From SZUA-87 sp041687805 (GTDB taxonomy: Bacteria > Actinomycetota > Acidimicrobiia > Acidimicrobiales > Aldehydirespiratoraceae): DNA of 64,000 bases. This document shows positions 7,490 through 16,470 of the stretch, in pieces (the stretch's first letter is position 1; each line of letters starts with the position of its first letter). The translations under genes and the position numbers were made by a program. The stretch is from NCBI GenBank assembly GCA_041687805.1, contig JBDNJK010000084.1:1-64000 (forward strand), written 5' to 3'. The notes below the pieces were generated by a model. It saw nothing but the letters and a program-made list of their open reading frames with translations. It made no database searches and was not told where the DNA came from.

Positions 7490-10006
7490 TCAGGGGGACG
7501 CGGTGTCGTCGTCTGTATCAGCATCGTCTGTGTCAGCGAGGTTTTCCTCGTTGAGCTTGACCAAAGCGATCGACGCAACGATGTCGTCTTCATCGGGGCT
7601 GATTACCTTGACCCCGCTCGCCGAGCGACCCTGCACCGAGATGTCGGAGGTTCGGGTACGCATCAACACGCCGGCTCTGGTGACAGCAAGCACTTCGTCG
7701 TCTTCCTCGACGATGAGAGTGCCGATCACCTCGCCACGGCCTTCCATGACCTTGATCCCTCGCACGCCCATGCCACCGCGACCCTTTCGCGGGTACTCCT
7801 CGACATTCGTTCGTTTGCCATAACCGGCCTCGGTAATGTGCAACAGGGTGGTGCCGTCGCGGGCGATGTCGCAGCCAACGACACAGTCGCCATCTTTCTT
7901 GAACCGAATTCCCTTGACCCCGGCGGCGTTTCTTCCCATCTCCCGAACTTCGCTCTCGTTGAAGCGGATGGTCTGACCGAGCCTGGATGACAACAAAATA
8001 TTGTGGATGCCGTTGGTGGGTACCACCTCGACTAGTTCGTCGTCGTCGTTGAGTTTCACCGCAATCAGGCCAGCCCTCAGCGAAGAGTCGTAGGCGTTGA
8101 AGCGAGTCTTTTTCACCCGGCCACGCGCTGTTGCGAAGAAAAGGTAGCGATTGGTCTCGTAGTCGCGCGTGTCGATGATCGCCCTGATCGTCTCGCCATC
8201 CTGCAACGGCAGAAGGTTGACGATGGCCATACCGCGCGCCGTGCGCGAGGTGACGGGAATCTCATGGGCCTTGAGGCGATAGACGCGCCCTCTCGACGAG
8301 AAGAAGAGCAGATACGAATGTGCGGTGGTCTGGATCAGGTGGGTGACCGTGTCTTCGTCCTTGAGACGAGCGCCGGCCACTCCCCTGCCACCTCGACCCT
8401 GAGTGCGGAAGTCCTCGGCTGGAACTGTCTTCACGTATCCCGAGGCAGACATGGTGAAGACCAGATCGTCGTCGTCGATCAGGTCTTCGATGTCGAATTC
8501 GCCAGGATCTATCTCAAGGCTCGAATGGCGGGGTTCGCCGAATTTGTCATCGATCGCTGTGATCTCGTCGGTGATCACGCCACGCAGTTTGTTGTCGTCG
8601 CCAAGAATCGACTCGAGTTCGCTGATCACAGCTCGTTTGTCGGATGCTTCACCCTCGAGCGTCTCGCGACCAAGCCGGGTAAGGCGCACCAACTGCATCT
8701 CAAGGATGTGGTTTGCCTGAATTTCGGAGAACTCGAATGGCGCTGCCATGAGAGACGTACGTGCCATGGCCCGATCGGCGCTGGCTCGAATCGCGGCGAT
8801 GATCTCGTCGATCAGGTCAAGCGCCTTGATCAGGCCTTCGAGAATATGCAGTCGCTTCTGGGCCTCATCGAGTCGGTATTGCGAGCGACGAGTGACAACC
8901 TCGATCTGGTGCTTGACGTATGCAACCAACGCGTCGCGCAAGGTGAGGGTGCGAGGCACGCCTTCGACCAAAGCCACCATGTTGATGGCAAAGCTCGACT
9001 GCAGTTGGGTGTACTTCCAGAGCTTGTTGAGCACCACGTCGGGGTTGGCATCACGCTTAAGGGTGACAACGAAACGTGTGTCGTCGCCGGCAGACAGGTC
9101 GTTGACGTTGGAGATCCCGTCGAGCACGCCCGATTTAACCAACTCAACGATCTTGCGAGCAACCGCTCCCACCGACACTTGGTAGGGCATGGCGGTAACG
9201 ACCAGGCTGGTTCGTCCCTTGACCTCGGTGATGTCGACGTTGGCACGCATCTTCACCGAGCCACGCCCGGTGCGGTATGCCGACTCGATACCGACGCGGC
9301 CGAGAATCTTGCCGCCAGTGGGGAAATCAGGCCCTCGTACGAACTCCATGAGGTCGTCGGTGGTGGCAGAGGGATTGACCAGCAGATGCTTTACCGCCCC
9401 GATCACCTCACCCAAATTGTGGGGCGGGATGTTGGTGGCCATACCCACCGCGATGCCCTGCGACCCGTTGACCAGAAGGTTTGGGAACCGCGAAGGCAGC
9501 ACCGCTGGCTCAGTGAAGTCACCCGAGTAGTTGTCGATGAAGTCGACGGTGTCTTCGTCGATGTTGGCCAGCATCTGCATTGCCAACCGGTCGAGCCGGG
9601 ACTCGGTGTATCGAGCCGCAGCCGGGCGATCTTCGGGCGAGCCGTAGTTGCCGTGGAAGTCGATTAGTGGGTGACGCAGCGAGAAAGGCTGAGCCATACG
9701 AGCCAGCGCTTCGTAGATGGCGGAGTCTCCGTGGGGGTGGAAACGCGCCATGACATCGCCAACAACGCGAGCACATTTCACGTAGTTGCGGTCGGGTCGG
9801 AACCCTTGGTCGAACATCGACCACAGGATCCTGCGGTGAACTGGCTTGAGACCGTCACGGGCATCAGGTAGGGCCCTGCTGATGATGACCGACATGGCGT
9901 AATCGAGGAAGGAGCGTTCCATCTCCTCCTGGATCTCGATCAGCGCATGAGTCTCTTCTTCATCGCCGGGTTCGGTATCGACGTCGATTGGTGGGACATC
10001 ACTCAT
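7490..10006 (-). CDS. gyrA: DNA gyrase subunit A
   Basis: An 838-residue GyrA. It cleaves and rejoins DNA in the A2B2 gyrase that introduces negative supercoils. Seen: the winged-helix breakage domain with the quinolone-resistance region HPHGDSAIYEA (Ser95; Glu99 at the usual acidic position), catalytic Tyr133 in AARYTE, a coiled-coil section, and a C-terminal beta-pinwheel with the GyrA box QGRGGRG near residue 540, which separates gyrase from topoisomerase IV. The tail is strongly acidic (DTDDADTDDDTASP). It lies 16 bp downstream of gyrB on the same strand, so both are likely one transcript. Confidence 0.98.
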   Translation of the reverse strand: MSDVPPIDVDTEPGDEEETHALIEIQEEMERSFLDYAMSVIISRALPDARDGLKPVHRRILWSMFDQGFRPDRNYVKCARVVGDVMARFHPHGDSAIYEALARMAQPFSLRHPLIDFHGNYGSPEDRPAAARYTESRLDRLAMQMLANIDEDTVDFIDNYSGDFTEPAVLPSRFPNLLVNGSQGIAVGMATNIPPHNLGEVIGAVKHLLVNPSATTDDLMEFVRGPDFPTGGKILGRVGIESAYRTGRGSVKMRANVDITEVKGRTSLVVTAMPYQVSVGAVARKIVELVKSGVLDGISNVNDLSAGDDTRFVVTLKRDANPDVVLNKLWKYTQLQSSFAINMVALVEGVPRTLTLRDALVAYVKHQIEVVTRRSQYRLDEAQKRLHILEGLIKALDLIDEIIAAIRASADRAMARTSLMAAPFEFSEIQANHILEMQLVRLTRLGRETLEGEASDKRAVISELESILGDDNKLRGVITDEITAIDDKFGEPRHSSLEIDPGEFDIEDLIDDDDLVFTMSASGYVKTVPAEDFRTQGRGGRGVAGARLKDEDTVTHLIQTTAHSYLLFFSSRGRVYRLKAHEIPVTSRTARGMAIVNLLPLQDGETIRAIIDTRDYETNRYLFFATARGRVKKTRFNAYDSSLRAGLIAVKLNDDDELVEVVPTNGIHNILLSSRLGQTIRFNESEVREMGRNAAGVKGIRFKKDGDCVVGCDIARDGTTLLHITEAGYGKRTNVEEYPRKGRGGMGVRGIKVMEGRGEVIGTLIVEEDDEVLAVTRAGVLMRTRTSDISVQGRSASGVKVISPDEDDIVASIALVKLNEENLADTDDADTDDDTASP

Positions 10007-10022
10007 TTACGGAACCAGCCAT

Positions 10023-12113
10023 TCAGAAATCGAGGTTTCGTACTTCGCGGGCGTTGGTGACGATGAAGTTGCGTCGCAATGACACGTCGTCGCCCATCAG
10101 AATCGAGGTGACCTCGTCGGCCAGAGCTGCTTGCTCGACCTCGATCCTCAACATGCTGCGCGAGGCGGAATCCATGGTGGTGGATTTCAATTCGTCCCAA
10201 TCCATCTCGCCTAGGCCTTTGAGACGCTGGAAGTCTTTGCTGTAGTTGGGACGCTCGGCAAGGAACTCGTCCTTGGCGACATCATCCTTCAGGTAGACCG
10301 TGTTGTTGGTGGAGAGTTTGGTGGAATACAGCGGCGGCTGAGCGATATAGATGTAGCCGGCCTCAACCATCGGGCGCATTTGTCGGTAGAAGAACGTGAG
10401 TAGCAGGGTGCGGATGTGGCTGCCATCGACATCAGCATCGGCCAGCAAAATGATCTTGTGGTAGCGGGCCTCTTCGATGTTGAACTCATCACCAAATCCG
10501 GCACCGATGGCGGTGATCAGGGCCTGGACTTCGTTGTTTTTCAACATTTTGTCGACGCGGGCCCGTTCGACGTTGAGAATCTTGCCGCGGATCGGAAGGA
10601 TCGCTTGGGTTTCGGGGTCGCGGGCGCGCACCGCCGACCCGCCTGCCGAATCGCCTTCCACTATGAACAACTCGCGAAGCACGGGATCTTTGGCCGAACA
10701 ATCCTTGAGTTTGTCGGGCATTCCTGCTCCATCGAGGAGCGACTTCGATCGGATCGCCTTGCGGGCATCAGCCGCGGCCATGCGTGCCCTCGAGGCGCTG
10801 AGCCCCTTACCGACTATGCGTTTGGCTTCATTGGGGTGCTCTTCGAGCCATTCGGCAAGCTTCTCGTTGGTTACCTTCTCAACGAGTGACCTCATGGAAA
10901 CGTTGCCCAGTTTCGATTTGGTTTGACCCTCGAACTGTGGCTCACCGATACGTACGCTGATGATCGCAGTCAGACCCTCGCGAATGTCTTCGCCTTGGAG
11001 GTTGGGCTCCTTCTCCCTGAGCAGTCCTTTCTCGCGGCAATAGGCGTTTACGGTGCGGGTGAGCGCCGTGCGGAAGCCTTGCTCGTGCATGCCGCCCTCG
11101 ATAGTGGCGATGCCGTTGGCGAAGCTGTGAAGGCCGTCGGAGTTGAAGCCGGTGTTCCATTGGAAGGCGACTTCCACCTCGTGGGCATTGTCGACAATGT
11201 CTTCGCTGCCGGAGAAAAAGCCGACTTCGGAGAAGAGCGCCTCCTTGGAAGCGTTGACGTGCCTGACGAAATCAATGATGCCGCCGTCGTATTTGAAGAC
11301 GGTCCATCCATCTGCACCGCTGATCGTATCGACCGGGGCTTCGTTACCCCGATCTGATGACTCATCATTTGACGACTCGTCAGAATCAGGCTCGGCTTCT
11401 GTCGGCTCTGCCGGCAGGTCACCGTCGAGCATGGGGGGCGGGGTCTTTGCATCTGGCCGGAGATCTCGAATTCTGATCTCGAGTCCACGATTGAGAAACG
11501 CCATCATCTGGAATCGCTCGAGAAGCGTCTTGAACCGAAACACGATCTCATCGAAGACCGTCGGATCGGGCCAAAATCTCACTGTCGTGCCGGTTCGGGC
11601 CTCGCCATTCACAACGGGCGCCTCGCCAATCGGTGTGAGTTTCTCCGACAGCTCGCCGCCGTCGACAAATGCCATCGCATACCGGCTGCCGTGACGATCG
11701 ATCTCCACCTCAACTCGACTCGACAAGGCGTTGACCACAGACACGCCGACACCATGAAGACCACCCGAGACCTTGTAACCCTGTCCACCGAACTTGCCAC
11801 CCGCGTGCAGCACGGTGAGCACCACCTCGGCAGCGCTCATATCGGGAAATTTCGGGTGTCTTTTAACCGGTATTCCACGGCCGTTGTCGACTACTTCACA
11901 ACCGCCATCGGCGAGAATCGTGATGTCGATACGACTGCAATATCCGGCCATTGCTTCATCGATCGAATTATCGACCACTTCCCACACCAGATGGTGAAGG
12001 CCAGTGATGCCGGTGGAGCCGATGTACATACCCGGGCGGCGACGAACTGCCTCCAGCCCTTCCAGGACAGTGATGTCGTGGGCTCCATATGAAGATTCGC
12101 TCTTGGAGGTCAA
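10023..12113 (-). CDS. gyrB: DNA gyrase subunit B
   Basis: A 696-residue GyrB, the ATPase half of gyrase. The GHKL site is visible as EVVDNSIDEAMAG (47-57), DNGRGIPV (76-83) and GGLHGVGVSVVNALS (117-131). The TOPRIM metal site appears as VEGDSAGGSA, PIRGKILNVE and DADVDGSHI. A block of about 50 residues (about 219-269) rich in Ser, Asp, Glu and Pro interrupts the transducer region and has no counterpart in the standard roughly 640-residue enzyme. The start appears to be TTG at 12113 with AAAAGGA about ten bases upstream; no in-frame ATG or GTG lies before the upstream stop. Two 13-bp tandem repeats lie just upstream. Confidence 0.97.
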   Translation of the reverse strand: MTSKSESSYGAHDITVLEGLEAVRRRPGMYIGSTGITGLHHLVWEVVDNSIDEAMAGYCSRIDITILADGGCEVVDNGRGIPVKRHPKFPDMSAAEVVLTVLHAGGKFGGQGYKVSGGLHGVGVSVVNALSSRVEVEIDRHGSRYAMAFVDGGELSEKLTPIGEAPVVNGEARTGTTVRFWPDPTVFDEIVFRFKTLLERFQMMAFLNRGLEIRIRDLRPDAKTPPPMLDGDLPAEPTEAEPDSDESSNDESSDRGNEAPVDTISGADGWTVFKYDGGIIDFVRHVNASKEALFSEVGFFSGSEDIVDNAHEVEVAFQWNTGFNSDGLHSFANGIATIEGGMHEQGFRTALTRTVNAYCREKGLLREKEPNLQGEDIREGLTAIISVRIGEPQFEGQTKSKLGNVSMRSLVEKVTNEKLAEWLEEHPNEAKRIVGKGLSASRARMAAADARKAIRSKSLLDGAGMPDKLKDCSAKDPVLRELFIVEGDSAGGSAVRARDPETQAILPIRGKILNVERARVDKMLKNNEVQALITAIGAGFGDEFNIEEARYHKIILLADADVDGSHIRTLLLTFFYRQMRPMVEAGYIYIAQPPLYSTKLSTNNTVYLKDDVAKDEFLAERPNYSKDFQRLKGLGEMDWDELKSTTMDSASRSMLRIEVEQAALADEVTSILMGDDVSLRRNFIVTNAREVRNLDF

Positions 12114-12130
12114 ACTTGCCGAGTCCTTTT

Positions 12131-12157
12131 CCGAATTATCGGGTCCGAATTATCGGG
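12131..12157 (-). promoter_or_regulatory. Tandem 13-bp repeats in the gyrB leader
   Basis: CCGAATTATCGGG occurs twice, at 12131-12143 and 12145-12157, with one base between. Each unit has inverted CCGA/TCGG arms around an AT core, and on the gyrB strand each contains GATAAT, a fair -10-like hexamer. The pair ends 18 bases before the gyrB start codon. It could be a double operator or duplicated promoter core; no convincing -35 was found. The rest of the roughly 195-bp gap between gyrB and the DciA-like gene shows no coding sequence. Confidence 0.55.
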
Positions 12158-12309
12158 CGATGCAGGCCCGTATTTCGTGGTCATCTCGCGACCATGGGCA
12201 GTGCACCGCGAGTGGCGAAGAAATACTTCGCCGGATGGGTCGGGTAGCTCGTTGAGCGATGTTCGACAGGCCCTCTCACGGTGGCGCAATTCTACCACCA
12301 GAGGTGTGA

Positions 12310-12624
12310 TTATCCGCGGCTGTCGACCCTTACGCGAATGTCGGTGATGGTTGACGTTTTTGTGATCTCACCAACCCGAGAAACAACCTCATTGTGAAGC
12401 CATTTCAGCTCTGCCGCCCAGGCCGGATCATCGGCGGCGACGATGATCACATCGCCTTCGATCGCGGTAGGTCGCGAGTGGGCGGCCAGATCGACACCGA
12501 CGATTTCGTCCCACCTCCCGAACACCGTCGACAGCACATCGGTGGACGGTGCGCGCAACGTTCCGAGAAGGTGCTCGATAGCAGCCGAAATGCTTCGCGG
12601 TTGCGTGTTCCCCCGACGTTTCAT
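12310..12624 (-). CDS. DciA-like (DUF721) replication protein
   Basis: A 104-residue protein of the DUF721 family, which includes DciA, the helicase-associated factor that stands in for DnaC/DnaI in many bacteria. Seen: RSISAAIEHLLGTL, then VFGRWDEIVGVDLAAHSRPTAI and a C-terminal AAELKWLHNEVVSRV, the usual DUF721 pattern (W-x-x-I-V-G and the W-A-x-E-L motif). Start set at ATG 12624, which follows the recF stop (TAAG-ATG) and has GGAG five bases ahead; a GTG at 12648 would overlap recF. The recF-dciA-gyrB order is the actinobacterial one. No DnaC/DnaI is seen here, so this protein may serve the DnaB encoded at 40.2 kb (inference). Confidence 0.85.
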   Translation of the reverse strand: MKRRGNTQPRSISAAIEHLLGTLRAPSTDVLSTVFGRWDEIVGVDLAAHSRPTAIEGDVIIVAADDPAWAAELKWLHNEVVSRVGEITKTSTITDIRVRVDSRG

Positions 12625-12625
12625 C

Positions 12626-13702
12626 TTACTCCACTGTGATTGTGCCACGTTCCACCCTCATCACATGAGCGGGCTTTGCTCCCGGCGGCAACCCAGAAGC
12701 CGCCGTCAACAGACTCTGTGACTGCGGCAGCGCGTCCAGCAGCGCTCCGGCGCGGCCCGGATCTAGCTCCGAGAAGACGTCATCGAGCAGGAGCACCGGA
12801 GACCAACCAGCGCTACGGCTAACAGCATCAACCGCCAGACGCATCGCCAGGGCCAGAGATCTCTGCTCACCTTGTGAGGCGTGGGTTCGTGCCGGCACGC
12901 CGCCTATCGACAAGTCGAGTTCGTCACGGTGAGGACCAATAGTCGATACTCCACGCCTCAAATCGACTTGGCGAGACTCGGCCAAAGCGTCAGACAGGTC
13001 TCCCTCCCAGCTCGACAAGTATTCGATCCGAACCTCCGCGGCGCGTCGGGCGACATTGTCATATGAGGCCCGAAGTTGAGGTCGGATCTCATCAAGCAGC
13101 TCCAAACGAGCCCGTCGAACCGATTCACCCACCTCGGCCAACTTCGAATCCCACACATCGAGCGTGTATTCGGCGTCGGCATCCAAACGCCCGCCAGAAG
13201 AACGCAGCAACGCGTTGCGCTGCTTCAGAACCCGCTCCAAATCCGATCTGAGAGCATCGTGGCGGCGATGCCTCCCGACAAGAGCGTCGTCGATCCAGCG
13301 CCGTCTGAGAGCCGGTCCGACCTTGACAAGAGACAGATCGTCGGGAGAGAACACGGTGACTCGAACTACGCCAAGAAGGTCGCGGTTGCGTTGGACCCTC
13401 TGACGATTGATCTGAACGCGATTTCGCCCGATACGTGGTAGCTCGGCCTCGACCAGTTGTTCTCGTCCATCGTCGGATTGCACAGTTGCTCTCATCACCG
13501 CCGAATCGGCGCCGATTCGGATGAGAGCATCGTCGGAAACACCACGGAAACTGCCGGCACCAGATAGCCAACCGATCGCTTCGATCAGATTCGACTTTCC
13601 CTGCCCGTTCTCACCCACGATGGCGGTGAGTCCAGGTCCGAGCTCCACGTCGGCCAGGTGATAGTTGCGAAAGTTTTCGAGATGAAGAGCGCGCACCAAC
13701 AC
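12626..13702 (-). CDS. recF: DNA replication and repair protein RecF
   Basis: A 358-residue SMC-like ATPase that helps load RecA at gaps behind stalled forks. The Walker A motif GENGQGKS is at 30-37, the ABC signature is in ASQGEQRSLALAM, and Walker B is LLLDDVFSELD. LHLENFRNY at the N-terminus is the family hallmark. It lies 14 bp downstream of dnaN on the same strand, and its stop lies one base before the preferred DciA-like start, so dnaN-recF-dciA look translationally linked. Confidence 0.96.
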   Translation of the reverse strand: MLVRALHLENFRNYHLADVELGPGLTAIVGENGQGKSNLIEAIGWLSGAGSFRGVSDDALIRIGADSAVMRATVQSDDGREQLVEAELPRIGRNRVQINRQRVQRNRDLLGVVRVTVFSPDDLSLVKVGPALRRRWIDDALVGRHRRHDALRSDLERVLKQRNALLRSSGGRLDADAEYTLDVWDSKLAEVGESVRRARLELLDEIRPQLRASYDNVARRAAEVRIEYLSSWEGDLSDALAESRQVDLRRGVSTIGPHRDELDLSIGGVPARTHASQGEQRSLALAMRLAVDAVSRSAGWSPVLLLDDVFSELDPGRAGALLDALPQSQSLLTAASGLPPGAKPAHVMRVERGTITVE

Positions 13703-13716
13703 CGCGTGGCGGCCGG

Positions 13717-14817
13717 TCAGCTCACCCGCACCGGCATGAGGAGATAGAGAAAGTCTTCGTCCTCGACCGAGCGAAGCAAGGCAGGTTTGAGTTCGTCGAC
13801 GGTTTCCAGGGTGATCTCATCGCCCGGAGCCACCTCAATGCCGTCGATCAGATACTCAGGGTTGAACGCAACGGTGAGGTCTTCGCCTTGATACGCAGCA
13901 GGCATCGATTCGTGGGCCTGCCCAACGTCCTGGGTAACGGCCACCAATTCAAGACCATCAGATGACATCGAAAGACGAATGGGTGTGGATTCCTGAGCCA
14001 TGAGGCGCACTCGCTTCACCGCTTCGAGCAACGCACCGCGATCAATCGTGAGTCGATTGGGGTGATTGGTCGGAATCAAACCTCGGTAGTTGGGAAAATC
14101 GCCTTCGATCAATCGAGTGGTGACTGACACGTTGGCGACCTCGAAGCTGGCTTCCTGGGTGCCCAATCTCAAGGTGAGCTCCTCGGAGTCACCGATCAGG
14201 CGACTCAGCTCCAACAAAGATTTGCTTGGTACCAAGACCTTCTGTCCCTCGCCGAGAATTGATGTTCCGGCCAGATCACACACCGACAAGCGGTAGGAGT
14301 CGGTCGAGACCAGTCGGAGACCGTCGTTTTCGGCAGCCATCAAAACACCGGTGAGAATCGGCCTGGCATCATCGGACGACGCCGACTTGACCACCTGCTG
14401 GAGCGCTGATCGAAACGCCGCACCATCGAGCGTGACGGCATCACCCTCTGGAGCGCTGATCTCAGGAAAATCATCAGCCGGAATGGTGCGAATCGCGAAC
14501 TCTGAGGGAGCTGACACGATGCTGAGCTCGTCGTTCTCCATCGTGACTTCCACCGCGCCTGGCCTCAAGGACCGCACAACATCAGTGATCAGCTTGGCCG
14601 GAGCCACCACAACGCCATCCTCGGCGCCAGCCACCGTGGTCTTGGCTGTGATGGTGAGATCGAGATCGCTGCCGGTGACCGTGAGGAGATCACCGGACAA
14701 CACGAGGTGTAATCCGGACAACACCGGAAGAACGCCACCTCTCGTACTCACGGCGTGTCCCGCTGAGATGAGGGCGTTCTGCAGGATGTCTCGTTCGCAG
14801 CGAAACTTCATACCCAT
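13717..14817 (-). CDS. dnaN: DNA polymerase III beta sliding clamp
   Basis: A 366-residue beta clamp that encircles DNA and holds the replicative polymerase. Three similar domains can be followed: MKFRCERDILQNAL at the start, a central domain beginning near FRSALQQVVKSASSDDARPIL, and a C-terminal domain ending in LYLLMPVRVS, the standard clamp ending (PMR-like). The length is normal. It sits 240 bp downstream of dnaA with DnaA-box-like sites in the gap, and 14 bp ahead of recF. Confidence 0.97.
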   Translation of the reverse strand: MGMKFRCERDILQNALISAGHAVSTRGGVLPVLSGLHLVLSGDLLTVTGSDLDLTITAKTTVAGAEDGVVVAPAKLITDVVRSLRPGAVEVTMENDELSIVSAPSEFAIRTIPADDFPEISAPEGDAVTLDGAAFRSALQQVVKSASSDDARPILTGVLMAAENDGLRLVSTDSYRLSVCDLAGTSILGEGQKVLVPSKSLLELSRLIGDSEELTLRLGTQEASFEVANVSVTTRLIEGDFPNYRGLIPTNHPNRLTIDRGALLEAVKRVRLMAQESTPIRLSMSSDGLELVAVTQDVGQAHESMPAAYQGEDLTVAFNPEYLIDGIEVAPGDEITLETVDELKPALLRSVEDEDFLYLLMPVRVS

Positions 14818-15057
14818 GGTGCTGTTACTTCTTCCGGTTGTATGTAATCCAAGTAATAGAAGTTCATAGGGCTTGTGGATTGTGGATTATGGCCGCTTTG
14901 GCTTGCAATGACAACGATCGCGTTTCCCCAAGATCTCCAACGTGTGTCACAGGTTGGGCTGTCTGAGAAGCCGGGTGGTGGATGGAGGCACAGTTGTGCT
15001 CCTCGCGTCCACGGCCCGGGAGCAGGCTTTCCACAGATGTTTCTACAGAGGTTGAAC
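14818..15057. other. dnaA-dnaN intergenic region with DnaA-box-like sites
   Basis: A 240-bp gap without a credible gene. It holds two overlapping DnaA-box-like 9-mers, TGTGGATTG at 14874-14882 and TGTGGATTA at 14881-14889 (the second one mismatch from TGTGGATAA), and a weaker CTTTCCACA at 15027-15035. In many actinobacteria the origin lies in this gap. Here the boxes are few and weak, so it may be only part of the origin or mainly a dnaN control region. Confidence 0.5.
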
Positions 15058-16458
15058 TCATGACGGATGATTGAGTCGGTGTTGAAGCTCGGTCACCTTG
15101 TCGAAGATCTTCTGTCGCTCCCCCATCCGAGCCTCAATCTTGCGCACCGCATGCATCACCGTGGTGTGATCGCGGTTGCCGAATGATTTACCGATCTGGG
15201 GATAGGACATGTCGGTGCTGTTACGCGTGACATACATCGCGATTTGGCGAGCATCCACGAGAGGCCTCTGGCGACTCCCACCGGTGAGCTGATCGACTGT
15301 GAAGCCGAACATGTCGGCTGTGTGGTCGATGATCAGTGAGGCAGTGACAGGAGGCTTTGCGGATTTGCTGATGAGGTCGGCCAGCACCATCGAGGCCAAG
15401 TCGGCTGTGAGATGCTCATGAGTGAGGTTGGAAAATGCCGTAACCTTTATGAGCGCTCCCTCAAGTTCGCGTATGGAGTCGGTGATGTTCTCGGCGATGA
15501 ACGAAAACACCTCACTGGGTATCTCGAGGGTTTGAGATCCGGCCTTCTTGTGAAGGATTGCCAACCGAGTTTCCAGGTCTGGTGGTTGGATATCGGTGAT
15601 CAACCCCCACTTGAACCGACTACGAAGTCGATCTTCGAGAGTCGGAATGGCATCGGGTGTGCGATCAGATGACAACACAATCTGTTTGTTGTTCTGGTGT
15701 AGCTCGTTGAATGTGTGGAAGAACTCTTCTTGGAAGCCGTCCTTGCCTTCCATGAATTGAATGTCGTCAACCAACAGCACGTCGTTCTCGCGGTACCTGC
15801 GCTTGAAGTCGGGCAGGTTGTTGGTTCGAATAGCTTCGACGAACTCGTTGAGAAATGTCTCAGACGAGACGTAACGAACCTTCGACTCTGGGTAGTGATG
15901 GCTCACGTAGTGGGCGATGCCTCGTAGAAGGTGAGTCTTGCCAAGGCCGGAATCTCCGTAGATGAACAACGGGTTGTAGCTCATCGCCGGTGTTTCGGCT
16001 ACAGCGAGTGCCGCGGCATGAGCGAAACGATTTGAGGGGCCAATCACGAAATGCTCGAACGTGAATTTTTCGTTGATGCTTTCGCGGTTGAGCCCGTTGA
16101 TCACAGCTGGCGGCGGTTTGACTCCGTAGCTGAGGTCGGGGGCGGGGACGTCGAACGCAACGTCGTCCCAGTCGGTTTGGATCTCAACTCTTACCTTGCA
16201 CGGGTTGTCTGACTCATCGATCGCGTCCTGGACCAAGCCCATGTAGCGACCTTCGATCCTTTCCTTTTGAAGGCCATTGGGTACTACAAGTACCAAGTCG
16301 CCTTCGTCGAAGGCGACCGCACGAGCCCCGCTGAACGTTGTGTTCCATACCGCGTCGCTCACTTGGGAGCGAATAGATTCCGAACAATTACCCCACAGCC
16401 GGTCGGCGTCCTCGGATTCTCCCACTCGTATCAATCCTGTCTCCACAGTGTCGTCCAC
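15058..16458 (-). CDS. dnaA: Chromosomal replication initiator protein DnaA
   Basis: A 466-residue DnaA. It binds DnaA boxes, oligomerises with ATP and opens the origin. Domain I spans about 15-100. After a short linker, domain III carries Walker A GDSGLGKT (168-175), Walker B VLLVDDIQF and an arginine-finger region. Domain IV ends with the DnaA signature around DMSYPQIGKSFGNRDHTTVMHA. The linker (domain II) is short. The start is read as GTG at 16458, which lies inside a perfect inverted repeat of two DnaA-like boxes, pointing to self-repression. No strong ribosome binding site is seen. Confidence 0.97.
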   Translation of the reverse strand: MDDTVETGLIRVGESEDADRLWGNCSESIRSQVSDAVWNTTFSGARAVAFDEGDLVLVVPNGLQKERIEGRYMGLVQDAIDESDNPCKVRVEIQTDWDDVAFDVPAPDLSYGVKPPPAVINGLNRESINEKFTFEHFVIGPSNRFAHAAALAVAETPAMSYNPLFIYGDSGLGKTHLLRGIAHYVSHHYPESKVRYVSSETFLNEFVEAIRTNNLPDFKRRYRENDVLLVDDIQFMEGKDGFQEEFFHTFNELHQNNKQIVLSSDRTPDAIPTLEDRLRSRFKWGLITDIQPPDLETRLAILHKKAGSQTLEIPSEVFSFIAENITDSIRELEGALIKVTAFSNLTHEHLTADLASMVLADLISKSAKPPVTASLIIDHTADMFGFTVDQLTGGSRQRPLVDARQIAMYVTRNSTDMSYPQIGKSFGNRDHTTVMHAVRKIEARMGERQKIFDKVTELQHRLNHPS

Positions 16459-16470
16459 AGGTGTGGACGA
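16451..16470. promoter_or_regulatory. Inverted pair of DnaA-box-like sites over the dnaA start codon
   Basis: TCGTCCACAGGTGTGGACGA is a perfect inverted repeat with 9-base arms and a 2-base spacer. Each arm differs by one base from the actinobacterial-style box TTGTCCACA. The dnaA GTG start codon (plus positions 16456-16458) is inside it. DnaA binding here would block promoter escape or translation of its own gene. Confidence 0.7.

Noticed and set aside
8264..9667. 467-residue open frame antisense to gyrA
   Set aside because: It is a shadow of the strongly conserved gyrA frame, has no recognisable domain and no ribosome binding site; high GC makes long antisense frames common.
12110..12298. 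62-residue ORF upstream of gyrB
   Set aside because: It overlaps the gyrB tandem repeats and start, has no ribosome site and a composition like random sequence.
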